From the NCBI GenBank assembly GCA_029263315.1, contig JAJCXR010000045.1, positions 1 through 64,000 on the forward strand: DNA of 64,000 nucleotides, written 5' to 3'. The position numbers and the translations under genes are program-made. The notes beneath the pieces are model-generated. The model saw only the letters and a list, made by a program, of their open reading frames with translations, was not told the DNA's origin and did not search any database. Origin of the DNA: Acidobacteriota bacterium (lineage in GTDB: Bacteria; Acidobacteriota; Thermoanaerobaculia; Multivoradales; J023). This document shows positions 44,356 through 53,011 of this stretch, piece by piece. The stretch's first letter is position 1, and each line of letters opens with the position of its first letter.

Positions 44356-44770
44356 TCAGCCTCGCCCCTTGGCCTCGATGACCGCCAAATGATGCCGCAG
44401 ATGGATGACATAGTCCTCCATCAAGAACCCCAGTGTCACCGGCTCCAGCGGACCGATCCGGCATTCGGTGTCCAGATCTTGAGGAACGATGCGTTCCATC
44501 ACCTGTGCCAGATGAAGGTTGTAGAGCCTCCATAGCAGCCTGTGGTGAAAGTGCTCCGCGAATGAGAGCGAGAAGTTTTTCGTCAGAACGAGGCGCAGAA
44601 TTGCATGAATATTGGTGATCTTCAGAGATTCTGGAACACAGTTGTGGCGGAAAAGATCCGCTCTCAACGCGGTCTGACTTTTGCCACAGGCTGCTAGGTC
44701 GATCAAGTCATGCCAGGGGCTGTCGTTGGGCGATGGTTTTGGGGTCGATGGTTTTGGCGTCGAGGCTCAT
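44356..44770 (-). pseudogene. DinB-like gene with a probable frameshift
   Basis: The C-terminal part is clear: GPLEPVTLGFLMEDYVIHLR followed by HHLAVIEAKG, the end of a DinB/YfiT-like four-helix protein with the last metal-type His. ATG 44770 overlaps the stop of ybaK (ATGA), a normal coupled start, but its frame (MSLDAKTIDPKTIAQRQ) ends after 20 codons. The DinB frame continues in another phase from about 44760 on, where it has no start (first TTG 44706). A one-base change in or near the repeated CCAAAACC run would join both parts. Alternatively translation begins at TTG 44706. Confidence 0.5.
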
Positions 44771-45231
44771 GCTTTGATCTCCAACAACTGACCGCCGGTG
44801 AGGCGAGCCAGCTCGTCGCAAGTGGTCGGGAAGACGGCGTGGGGGGTGCCCGCCGCCGCCCAGAGGATGTCAAAACGTTGTAGATCCTGATCGATGAAAA
44901 TCTTCAAAGGGCTGCTGTGGGCCACCGGAGGCACGCCGCCGATGGGGAAACCGGTGACGGCTTTGACCCAGTCGGCGTCGGCCCGGCGGATCTTGACGCC
45001 CAGGTGGTTCTTGAGCTTTTGGGTATCGACCCGGTTGCCGCCGGCGGCGATCACCAGGACGCCGTCGTCGCCGGCCCGGAAGATCAGGCTTTTGGCGATT
45101 TGATCCACCTCGACGGCCAAAGCTTCGGCGGCTTCGGCGGCGGTGCGGGTGCTGGCGTCGAGCTCTCGGACTTGGCCCGAGGCGTCGTGTTGGCGGAGGA
45201 AGGTTTGGACTTTTTCGGCGTTGCGGTGCAT
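44767..45231 (-). CDS. ybaK: YbaK/ProX-type aminoacyl-tRNA deacylase
   Basis: The 154-residue protein belongs to the YbaK/Cys-tRNA(Pro) deacylase family, which hydrolyses mischarged tRNA. AKSLIFRAGDDGVLVIAAGG contains the conserved lysine of the active site, and GFPIGGVPPVAH the family loop. Length is normal. It is followed by the DinB-like relic with an overlapping start. Confidence 0.88.
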   Translation of the reverse strand: MHRNAEKVQTFLRQHDASGQVRELDASTRTAAEAAEALAVEVDQIAKSLIFRAGDDGVLVIAAGGNRVDTQKLKNHLGVKIRRADADWVKAVTGFPIGGVPPVAHSSPLKIFIDQDLQRFDILWAAAGTPHAVFPTTCDELARLTGGQLLEIKA

Positions 45232-45250
45232 GGTTTGATTCTAACGCCCC

Positions 45251-45299
45251 TTGACAAGGTCTTCACGTTTCTCCAGAATACAAAACGAGCGCTCGGTTT
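45251..45299 (+). promoter_or_regulatory. Promoter with TetR operator in front of tetR
   Basis: TTGACA at 45251-45256 is a perfect -35 box, with weaker -10 candidates (AGAATA/GAATAC, around 45275-45281). Directly downstream is the palindrome CGAGCGCTCG (45286-45295) inside AAAACGAGCGCTCGGTTTT. The same core lies before the TonB receptor gene, so the regulator probably represses both itself and the catabolic run. Confidence 0.72.
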
Positions 45300-45392
45300 T
45301 TAAATCTCGAGCCGTGGCCACCCGGCCGCGGCAACGCATCTCAGCAGGGCCCTGGGAACGCGAGCCTAGTTCCCAACGCCCCAGGAGAAGGC

Positions 45393-46070
45393 ATGACCCC
45401 CCGTCGTCAACAGGATCGGTCCAAGATTTCCCATGAGCAGGTGCTGGACGCCGCCTTGGAGCTCTTCTCGAGCCACGGTTTCGGGGCCACCTCGATGCGA
45501 CAGATCGCCGATCGTTCAGGATTGTCCATGGGCAATCTCTACCACCACTTCCCGAGCAAAGAGTCGATGTTCGAGCAGTTGATCGAGCGCTATTTCGAGC
45601 GCTTGCAAGATCCCGAGCATCCCTTGCAGAAGCTTTTCGCCCGGGCCAACTTCCCGGAGGACCTGGAGGATATGGCGGCATTGATCGAGTCGGTGGTGGA
45701 GGACAACGCGCCCTACATCTTGCTGATCTACGTCGACGTGGTGGAGTTCCGGGGCGAGCATATCCGCGGCTTTTACGAGGGCATGGCGGCCCGCTTCCAA
45801 GAGGTCTATGGCGAGAAGCTGGAGGCCCGGCAGCGGGCGGGGGAGCTCGGGGATGCGGACCCGGTGGTTGGGGCTATCCTGGCGGCCCGCTGGTTCTTCT
45901 ATTTCTTCACCGTCGAAAAATGTTTTGGCGCTCCGATGCATTTCGGCATGACGCCCCAACAGGCGACGGAAGAATTCATTCGTCTGCTGCGCTACGGCCT
46001 GCTCCCCCGAACGACCGCACCCGAGCCCACGGCCAGCGGTGCGACAGATGCGACCCCTGACCAAGGCTGA
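45393..46070 (+). CDS. TetR-family repressor of the TonB-receptor operon
   Basis: The 225-residue protein has the TetR DNA-binding domain (VLDAALELFSSHGFGATSMR and QIADRSGLSMGNLYHHFPSK, residues about 16-60) and an all-helical ligand domain with many aromatic residues (WFFYFFTVEKCF). TetR proteins release DNA upon binding a small molecule, probably the substrate of the following operon. The matching palindromes at 45286 and 46131 support autoregulation and control of the receptor gene. Confidence 0.9.
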   Translation: MTPRRQQDRSKISHEQVLDAALELFSSHGFGATSMRQIADRSGLSMGNLYHHFPSKESMFEQLIERYFERLQDPEHPLQKLFARANFPEDLEDMAALIESVVEDNAPYILLIYVDVVEFRGEHIRGFYEGMAARFQEVYGEKLEARQRAGELGDADPVVGAILAARWFFYFFTVEKCFGAPMHFGMTPQQATEEFIRLLRYGLLPRTTAPEPTASGATDATPDQG

Positions 46071-46130
46071 AACAGAGGTTTAGAGGTTGAACCCGATATC
46101 CGATAGGTGTTTTGTGAATCAAAAAACAGA

Positions 46131-46142
46131 CCGAGCGCTCGG
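46131..46142. promoter_or_regulatory. TetR operator before the TonB receptor gene
   Basis: CCGAGCGCTCGG is a perfect 12-base palindrome sharing the CGAGCGCTCG core with the site at 45286, 85 bases upstream of the receptor start. A half-copy CGAGCGCG follows at about 46150. No clear -35/-10 pair could be fixed around it. Confidence 0.72.
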
Positions 46143-46226
46143 CTTTTTTCGAGCGCGCCCAGAACCCGGCTGCGACCCCTTTGGCACGGCCAAGCACCGC
46201 GATTTCCACTTAGGAGGCAACTCGAA

Positions 46227-48488
46227 ATGAAACGGCATGCATTGTCCACCTGTCTGATTGTCCTCGGTCTTCTCACCGCACCTTGGGCCCAGGCTCAAAG
46301 CGTCGCCGCCGAGGCGGCCGATACCGAGGCGGATGGCGCCTCGGCGGAGGAGCCGATTTCCGATGAGATCGTGGTGACGGCCCGCAAACGGGAAGAGAAC
46401 ATCCAGGAGGTGCCGGTGGCGGTGACCGTGGTCAGCGCCGAGATCCTCGAGGATAGCGGGGCTTCGGATATCTCCGAGCTGCAGGCTCGGGTGCCAAATC
46501 TCTCCATCTATCCCGGACGCAATCAGTCCACCACCCTCACCGCTTTCATGCGCGGTATCGGCCAGGCGGACCCCCTCTGGGGTGTCGATCCCGGCGTCGG
46601 TCTCTACCTCGACGATGTCTACATGGCCCGTCCCCAGGGCGCCCTGTTGGATGTCTTCGACATCGGCCAGATCGAAGTGCTGCGCGGACCCCAAGGCACC
46701 CTCTACGGCAAGAACACCATCGGTGGCGCCATCAAGTACATCAGCCGTCCTTTGGGGGACGAGACCAGCGGCAGCCTTGCCTTCACCGGCGGCGAGCTCG
46801 GTACCTTGGATTTCAAGGCCAGCGCCGGTGGCGCCATCATTCCCGGCAAGCTGCGGGCCCGGGCGGCGGTGGCCTCCCTCTCCCACGACGGCTATGGCAC
46901 CAACATTTTCACCGGCCGCGAGGTGTCCAACAAAGATACCCTGGCCTACCGGCTATCCTTCGATTGGCTAGCCTCCGCCGATGTGACGGTGAAGCTACGT
47001 CTCGACCGCACCGAGGACGAAGCCGAGCCCAAGGGGCTGACACGGCTCGAAGCCAATCCCCTATGCCCCATTTTCCTCGGTCGCAGCTGCCCGCCCTTGG
47101 CCAATATCTTCGATACGGAAAGTGGCTTGGAGCCGCTCAACAGCACCACCGCCGAAGGTTATTCCATGGCCATCGAGTGGCGTTTGAACGACGACTGGCA
47201 ATTCAAGTCGATCACCGCCTACCGTGAGTCCGACAGCCAGAACAACATCGACTTCGATACCACCCCGGCCCGCATCACCGACGTCATCGCCACCTATTTC
47301 GACGAGCAGACATCGCAGGAATTTCAATTCATTTACGATGCCGGCGGCCGGTTCAACGGTGTTTTTGGCTTCTACTACTTCGACGGCACGGCCGGTGGTC
47401 TGGTGCAGAACATCTTCGTCAACAGCGTCTTTGGCACCACCGAAGGAACCACCGATACGGAGTCGTTTGCGCTCTTCGGCGACGGTTCGTACGCCTTGAA
47501 CGATCGTCTGACCTTCAACTTCGGCCTGCGGGTGACCGAAGAAGAGAAGCGGGGCATTGCCTTCAACGCCGGCTACAGCGACGATACCTTCACCACGGTG
47601 ACGGCGGTGACGTCGGATTACGATCAGAGCGAGACCTTTTCCTCGCTGGCGCCCAAGCTGGGCCTCGACTACCAATTCAATGACGATGTGATGGGTTACG
47701 TCAGCCTCTCCCGGGGCTTCAAGAGCGGCGGTTTCAACGTCCGTGCCCAGGCCTCGTTCTTCCCCGAGTCGGCGGAGCCCTTCGACGATGAGGTGTTGAC
47801 CGTCGCCGAGGTGGGTATCAAGTCGGTGCTGGCCAATCGCAGCCTGGTGCTCAACGCCGCAGCCTTCTACGGCGATTACGAAGACATCCAAGTCAGCACC
47901 TTCACCTCCTACGACTCCGACGGTGACGGCTCCGACGATGCCTTCTTCGGCAATTTTCTCAACGCCGGTAGCGCCACGGTGCAAGGTCTCGAGGTGGAAT
48001 TCGACTGGACCTCACCGACCGCCCGCTGGTTCGGTGTCTCCGGCAATGTCAGCTACCTCGATGCCGAGCCGGACGACTTTCTGGACTCCAACAACGATGG
48101 TTTTGTCGATACGCAGGTGATCAGCAACGCGCCGGAGGTGACCGGTGCCATCCACCTCAATTTCAATACCCCCGCCTGGGGCGGCTTGATCTCCAGCAGC
48201 ATCGGTTATGCCCATCGCGACGAGTCGGTGCTCACCAACGAGGGTGGGCCCGATCCGCGCAATCCGTCGCAACCCCTCCTGCCCTTGAGCCAGCCGTCTT
48301 TTGGCTTGCTCAACGCTTGGATTTCCTGGCTTTCCGGGGACGGCAGCTGGCAACTGACGGTCAACGGCAAGAACCTCGACGATGAGGAATACCTCACCAA
48401 TGGCTATAACATCCCGGTTCTCGGCGTGGTCCAGGGTTCCTACGGCAATCCGCGCACCGTGACGGCGACCTTGGCGTACAAGTTCTAA
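46227..48488 (+). CDS. TonB-dependent outer membrane receptor
   Basis: The 753-residue protein has a signal peptide (MKRHALSTCLIVLGLLTAPW, then AQA) and a TonB box in DEIVVTARKRE. A plug domain follows (about 65-180; SGASDISELQARVPNLSI, QIEVLRGPQGTLYGKNTIGG), then a 22-strand barrel with C-terminal TATLAYKF ending in Phe. It belongs to the sphingomonad-type receptors for organic compounds rather than siderophores, judging from plug motifs. AGGAGG lies at a good distance from ATG 46227. It is the first structural gene of the TetR-controlled run and should import the substrate. Confidence 0.93.
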   Translation: MKRHALSTCLIVLGLLTAPWAQAQSVAAEAADTEADGASAEEPISDEIVVTARKREENIQEVPVAVTVVSAEILEDSGASDISELQARVPNLSIYPGRNQSTTLTAFMRGIGQADPLWGVDPGVGLYLDDVYMARPQGALLDVFDIGQIEVLRGPQGTLYGKNTIGGAIKYISRPLGDETSGSLAFTGGELGTLDFKASAGGAIIPGKLRARAAVASLSHDGYGTNIFTGREVSNKDTLAYRLSFDWLASADVTVKLRLDRTEDEAEPKGLTRLEANPLCPIFLGRSCPPLANIFDTESGLEPLNSTTAEGYSMAIEWRLNDDWQFKSITAYRESDSQNNIDFDTTPARITDVIATYFDEQTSQEFQFIYDAGGRFNGVFGFYYFDGTAGGLVQNIFVNSVFGTTEGTTDTESFALFGDGSYALNDRLTFNFGLRVTEEEKRGIAFNAGYSDDTFTTVTAVTSDYDQSETFSSLAPKLGLDYQFNDDVMGYVSLSRGFKSGGFNVRAQASFFPESAEPFDDEVLTVAEVGIKSVLANRSLVLNAAAFYGDYEDIQVSTFTSYDSDGDGSDDAFFGNFLNAGSATVQGLEVEFDWTSPTARWFGVSGNVSYLDAEPDDFLDSNNDGFVDTQVISNAPEVTGAIHLNFNTPAWGGLISSSIGYAHRDESVLTNEGGPDPRNPSQPLLPLSQPSFGLLNAWISWLSGDGSWQLTVNGKNLDDEEYLTNGYNIPVLGVVQGSYGNPRTVTATLAYKF

Positions 48489-48506
48489 CGGATTGCTGGC
48501 CGGGGG

Positions 48507-48525
48507 GAGGGGAAAATCTCCCCTC
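48507..48525 (+). terminator. Hairpin between receptor and enzyme genes
   Basis: GAGGGGA and TCCCCTC form a 7-base stem with loop AAATC, followed by GTTTCCC. Its place between a highly expressed receptor gene and the following enzyme genes suggests partial termination that lowers enzyme expression. Confidence 0.5.
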
Positions 48526-48587
48526 GTTTCCCCCCCTTCAAGGGGCCAAGCTCAGGGGCTCAACATGGCAAAAAACAAGGTGATTCC

Positions 48588-49370
48588 ATGATCGAAACTG
48601 GATTGGCAGGCAAGGTGGTCATCGTTACCGGTGGGGCGGCGGGCATCGGCAAGGCGACGGCCCTGCGTTTTGCTGCCGAGGGCGCTCGGGTGGCGGTGTG
48701 GGACGTGCAAGACAGCGGCACAGAGGATCTTCTGGCCGCCTTGGCGAAGGCGGGCGGTGAAGGCACCTTCCAGCGGGTCGACGTCAGCGATGGCGCCTCG
48801 GTGCAGGTGGCGGTGGACGAGGTCGTCGAGCGTTGGGGCGGCATCGAAATCTTGATCAACAACGCCGGCATCCTGCGGGACTCGCAGCTGGTGAAGTGGA
48901 AGGACGGCGAGGTGATCTCGATGATGAGCGACGAAGCCTTCGACGCGGTCATCGGGGTCAACCTGCGGGGTGTTTTCCTGTGCACGCGGACCGTCGTGCC
49001 GCACATGATCCAGCGCGGTGGCGGAGCGATCCTCTCGGCGTCGTCGGTGGTGGGGCTGTACGGCAACTTCGGGCAAACCAACTACGCTGCCAGCAAAGCG
49101 GCGGTGATCAACATGACCCGCGGCTGGGCCCGGGAGCTGGGTCGTTACGGCATTCGGGCCAACGCCGTGGCTCCGGGTTTCGTCGGCACCGAGATGGTGC
49201 AGGCCATGCCCCAAAAGATCCTCGACGGCATGGTGCAGCACACCCCCCTGGCAAGGATTGGTGAGCCGCGGGAGATCGCCGAGGCGTACCTGTGGCTGGC
49301 CTCCGATGCGGCCTCCTACGTCAACGGCACGGTGCTTTCCGTCGACGGCGGGCTGGTGCTGGGCACCTGA
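48588..49370 (+). CDS. Short-chain dehydrogenase/reductase (FabG-like)
   Basis: The 260-residue classical SDR has NAD(P)-binding TGGAAGIGKA (about 15-24), NNAG, the catalytic Ser in SASSVVG, and YAASK. The DVQD at the end of the second strand favours NAD(H) over NADP(H). It reduces or oxidises a hydroxy/keto group, probably of a 3-oxoacyl chain given its neighbours. The next gene starts in the stop codon (TGATG). Confidence 0.9.
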   Translation: MIETGLAGKVVIVTGGAAGIGKATALRFAAEGARVAVWDVQDSGTEDLLAALAKAGGEGTFQRVDVSDGASVQVAVDEVVERWGGIEILINNAGILRDSQLVKWKDGEVISMMSDEAFDAVIGVNLRGVFLCTRTVVPHMIQRGGGAILSASSVVGLYGNFGQTNYAASKAAVINMTRGWARELGRYGIRANAVAPGFVGTEMVQAMPQKILDGMVQHTPLARIGEPREIAEAYLWLASDAASYVNGTVLSVDGGLVLGT

Positions 49371-50401
49371 TGCGATACGCCGACATCGTCGCCACCGGCA
49401 GCTATCTGCCGGAGATCGAGATGCCGAACGACGTCCTGCGGCAGCGCTTCGCCCATCTCGACGGATTCGTCGACAAGATGGAGGAGCGCACCGGCATCCT
49501 GCGTCGTTGGTACGCGCCGGACGATTGGGCCACCTCCGACCTGGCCTTGCCGGCGGCCCGCCAGGCCTTGGAGCGGGCGGGCCGTCGTCCCGAGGACGTC
49601 GACCTGCTGATCCTCGGCACCGATTCGCCGGACTACATCACCCCGGCCACCTCGACGGTGCTGCAACACAAGCTGGGGGCGGTCCACGCCGGTACCTTCG
49701 ATATCGGCTGTGCCTGTGCGTCCTTTCCCACCGGTCTGGCGACGGCGGCCGGTTGGATCGCCGCTAATCCGTCGATCCACACCGTCCTGGTGGTGGGGGT
49801 CTACCTCATGCATCGCCTGGCCGATGCCGACGATCCGATGATCTTCTTTTACGGCGACGGCGCCGGCGCGGCGGTGCTCGAAGCCGCCGACGAGCCGGGG
49901 TTCATCAATGCTGCGGCCCAAGCGGATGGGGCCTACGCCAAGCATTGGGGCATCCTAGCCGGGGGGACGGCGGAGCCGGCCAGCGTCGAGGCGGTCAAGG
50001 CCGGGCGCACGCAAGTACGACTGCTGGAACGCTACCCTCCCGAGGTCAATCACCAGGGCTGGCCGCGGTTGGCCCGGCGCCTGGCCAAGGAGGGGGGCTT
50101 CCCCCTCGCCGACGTGGATCTGTTGATTTTTTCGCAAGTGCGCAAACCGTCCATCGAGTTGGTGATGGACGAGCTCGGTCTGCCCCGGCACAAGGCCCAT
50201 ACCATCATGGAATCCTGCGGTTACACCGGCTCGGCCTGCCTCGGCATGGCATTGCACGATGCCGTCCTGCGAGGCAAGGCGAAGGCCGGTGACCTGGTGA
50301 TGTTTGTCGGCTCCGGCGTCGGCTACAACCAGGCGGGCGCCGTCTTCCGTTTGCGCTCCAGCCTGGCGGCGCCGTCGCGGCCCATGGAGGAGGCCCCATG
50401 A
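49370..50401 (+). CDS. KAS III-like (thiolase-fold) enzyme with an altered catalytic triad
   Basis: The 343-residue protein has the fold of 3-oxoacyl synthase III. FDIGCACASF places the nucleophile at Cys116. The motif that holds the catalytic His (usually HQAN-like) reads FSQVRKPS, and the Asn of the NTSAAS-like motif falls in CGYTGSACLG, so both His and Asn seem to be missing. It may therefore not condense with a malonyl unit; hydrolysis or acyl transfer are alternatives, or the residues come from elsewhere. OleA, the first enzyme of olefin synthesis, is a related family but keeps His and Asn. Translationally coupled on both sides. Confidence 0.82.
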   Translation: MRYADIVATGSYLPEIEMPNDVLRQRFAHLDGFVDKMEERTGILRRWYAPDDWATSDLALPAARQALERAGRRPEDVDLLILGTDSPDYITPATSTVLQHKLGAVHAGTFDIGCACASFPTGLATAAGWIAANPSIHTVLVVGVYLMHRLADADDPMIFFYGDGAGAAVLEAADEPGFINAAAQADGAYAKHWGILAGGTAEPASVEAVKAGRTQVRLLERYPPEVNHQGWPRLARRLAKEGGFPLADVDLLIFSQVRKPSIELVMDELGLPRHKAHTIMESCGYTGSACLGMALHDAVLRGKAKAGDLVMFVGSGVGYNQAGAVFRLRSSLAAPSRPMEEAP

Positions 50402-51483
50402 AGCATCGATTCTGTCGTTGGGTTTGGGTGAGCCTGGGGCTCGTCGCCTGGCCGTTGATGCCGTCGGCGGAGCTGGCCGCCCAGGAGCGGCCGTCGGCTG
50501 AGCCCGAGACGATCAAGGCTGCGACCGGCGAGACCGCCGACCAGGCCGCCAGCGAGGGGACCGCAGAGGCCAATAAGGCCACGCCGAGCCCGATGGAGTT
50601 TTTCATCGCCTACAGCCGGGCCCAGCTCAGAGGGTCGGGATTCGAACGCCACGCGGCGACGGTGGCGGGGCAGCCCATGGTGTGGTGGCAAAAGGGTAGC
50701 GGACCCACCTTGATCATGATCCATGGTGTATCCGATCAAGCGGGCACCTGGTTTCAAGTGGCGTCGGCCTTGGCCGACGACCACCGTCTGCTGTTGGTCG
50801 ATCTACCGGGCCATGGGGAGAGCGGCCCAGCGGCGGGACCCTTGCCCATGTCGACGGTGCTCGACGGCTTTGGTGCCTGGCTCGAGCGGCACGGCACCCC
50901 GGACGACGGCTCCAGCGTCACCCTGGTGGGCAACTCCATGGGGGCCTGGGTGGCCTTGGCCACCGTCCTGGAGCCTACGCACCTGGTGGAGCGGGTGGTG
51001 ATGGTCAACGGAGGCCCCCTGCGGGTCGACAGCGGCGACTTGGATCTCCTGCCAGCGGACCGCGAGGAGGCGCGGCGTCTGATGGCGGCCCTGCGGGACG
51101 CCGCCAGCCCGCCGATCGCCGACCCGGTGCTCGACGACCTGGTGCGACGGGCGCCCCATGGTCAAGTGCAGCGTATGCTCGACGCCCAGCAGAATTTGGA
51201 CAGCCACCTGATGGACGACGGCGCCAAGGGGCTAGGCCGCATCAAAACGCCGGTGGACATCCTTTGGGGCGTCTCCGATCGTTACCTCGGCCGCGACTAT
51301 GCTCAGCGTTTGCTCGCCGGTTTGCCGCGGGCCCGATTGACCTGGATTGCAGCCTGTGGACACTTGCCCCAGGCGGAGTGCCCGCAAGCCTTTGCCAAGG
51401 GGTTGAGGGACGTGCTGTCCAAGGCGGCGGCTTCGGCCGCCGAGGAAGACGATGCGAGGCCGGGAGATGACGATGCAAGCTGA
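50398..51483 (+). CDS. Exported alpha/beta-hydrolase
   Basis: The 361-residue protein starts with a signal sequence (MKHRFCRWVWVSLGLVAWPL ... ELAAQ). The alpha/beta-hydrolase fold follows: MIHGVSDQAGTW (oxyanion region), GNSMGAW with the nucleophile Ser, a DRY in WGVSDRYLG as the Asp, and CGHLPQ as the His. It probably hydrolyses an ester or lactone in the periplasm before uptake. ATG 50398 overlaps the stop of the KAS III-like gene (ATGA). Confidence 0.87.
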   Translation: MKHRFCRWVWVSLGLVAWPLMPSAELAAQERPSAEPETIKAATGETADQAASEGTAEANKATPSPMEFFIAYSRAQLRGSGFERHAATVAGQPMVWWQKGSGPTLIMIHGVSDQAGTWFQVASALADDHRLLLVDLPGHGESGPAAGPLPMSTVLDGFGAWLERHGTPDDGSSVTLVGNSMGAWVALATVLEPTHLVERVVMVNGGPLRVDSGDLDLLPADREEARRLMAALRDAASPPIADPVLDDLVRRAPHGQVQRMLDAQQNLDSHLMDDGAKGLGRIKTPVDILWGVSDRYLGRDYAQRLLAGLPRARLTWIAACGHLPQAECPQAFAKGLRDVLSKAAASAAEEDDARPGDDDAS

Positions 51484-53011
51484 TCTGCTGGGAGAGCGGG
51501 CCCGGCTGACGCCGCATCGGCCGGCATTGGTGGTGGTGCAGCCTGAGCTTCGCTTGACCTACGGCGAGCTCGACGCCCGCGCCGTGCGCTGTGCCCGTCT
51601 GTGGACGCAGTCCTTGGGCCTGGTCAAAGGGGACCGGGTGGGGATCTTGGCCCACAATCGGGTGGAGTATTTGGAAGCCTTCTTCGCGGCCGGCAAGACA
51701 GGCATCGTTTTAGTCACCCTGGGAACCCGTCTGACCGCCCATGAGCTGGCCCACGTGGTGAAGGACAGCGGCCTGCGGGCCCTGCACTACGACGGCGAGC
51801 TGGCGGCGACGGTGGATGCCCTGCGCCCCTTGGTGGAGATCGAGCACTGGCTAGCCCTGGACGCTCCGGGGGAAGGCGCTGACGAAGTCTATGCAACGTT
51901 GGTGGAGTCACTGGCGGAAGATGTCGCATGGCGGCCGACACCCTGCGACGGCGAAGATCTCTACTGCCTGCTTTACACCTCCGGCACCACCGGCGTCCCC
52001 AAGGGGGTGATGATCCCCCATCGCATGGTGCTGGCCAATGCCTTCAATACCATTTGCGGCTGGCAGCTGCGGGCCGACGACGTCACCTCCATCTTCACGC
52101 CCCTCTACCACGCCGGCGGCCTGATGGCCTTCCTGGTGCCCCTGGTGGTGATCGGCGGGCGCACCGTCTTGCACCGGGGCTTCGAGGCGCAGGAGGTGTG
52201 GCGGGCCATCGATGGGGAAGGGTGCACCGTTGTCCTCGGGGTACCCACCATTTGGAAGATGCTGCTCGAAGCGCCGACCTTCGGAAGCACCGACCTGAGC
52301 CGCCTCCGGTGGCTGATCAGCGGCGGCGCTCCCCTGCCACGCTATCTCATCGAGGCCTACCAGGAACGCGGCGTCGCCTTCAAACAGGGTTTTGGCATGA
52401 CCGAGGTGGGGGTCAACTGCTTCACCATGACGGTGGAGGACTCGTACCAAAAGGCGGGCTCCATCGGCAAGCCGATGATGTACACCGAGGTGCGTTTGGT
52501 CGATGACCAGGGCCGCGACGTGGCCGCCGGCGAAGTGGGGGAGCTGCTGTTCCGTGGTGCCCACGTATCGCAGGGCTACTGGAATCGGCCCGAAGCCACC
52601 GCCGCGGCCCTGGACGCCGAGGGATGGTTCCATTCCGGGGACCAGGCGAGACGCGACGACGAGGGCTATTTCTACATCGCCGGTCGTCAGAAGGAGATGA
52701 TTATCAGCGGCGGCGTCAACGTCTACCCGGCGGAGATCGAGGCCCAACTGGTGCTGCATCCGAACATCGAGGATGCGGCGGTGGTGGCCGTCCCGGACCC
52801 CCAGTGGGGCGAGGTCGGCATCGCCTTCGTGGTATCTCGGGATGGGACAGCCGGCCTGAACGCAAACCAGCTGGCCACCTTCCTGGCGGACCGACTGGCC
52901 CGCTACAAGATTCCCAAGACCTTTGTGCAGCTAGAAACCCTGCCGCGCACCGCCTACGGCAAGGTGCGCAAGGGTGAGCTCAGGGATACCTTCCTGGGGA
53001 CCTCCCGGTGA
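51473..53011 (+). CDS. Acyl-CoA ligase / AMP-forming enzyme
   Basis: The protein of about 512 residues has all AMP-ligase motifs: the phosphate loop YTSGTTGVPKGVM, GFGMTE, the hinge GRQKEMIISGG (ATP hinge Asp replaced by Gln) and the catalytic Lys in RTAYGKVRKGEL. The usual YRTGD motif is altered to FHSGDQ. It activates a carboxylic acid, probably a degradation intermediate, to its CoA thioester. Starts at 51452, 51467 and 51473 are possible; GGGAG fits 51473 best. The gene overlaps the end of the preceding hydrolase. Confidence 0.9.
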   Translation: MQADLLGERARLTPHRPALVVVQPELRLTYGELDARAVRCARLWTQSLGLVKGDRVGILAHNRVEYLEAFFAAGKTGIVLVTLGTRLTAHELAHVVKDSGLRALHYDGELAATVDALRPLVEIEHWLALDAPGEGADEVYATLVESLAEDVAWRPTPCDGEDLYCLLYTSGTTGVPKGVMIPHRMVLANAFNTICGWQLRADDVTSIFTPLYHAGGLMAFLVPLVVIGGRTVLHRGFEAQEVWRAIDGEGCTVVLGVPTIWKMLLEAPTFGSTDLSRLRWLISGGAPLPRYLIEAYQERGVAFKQGFGMTEVGVNCFTMTVEDSYQKAGSIGKPMMYTEVRLVDDQGRDVAAGEVGELLFRGAHVSQGYWNRPEATAAALDAEGWFHSGDQARRDDEGYFYIAGRQKEMIISGGVNVYPAEIEAQLVLHPNIEDAAVVAVPDPQWGEVGIAFVVSRDGTAGLNANQLATFLADRLARYKIPKTFVQLETLPRTAYGKVRKGELRDTFLGTSR

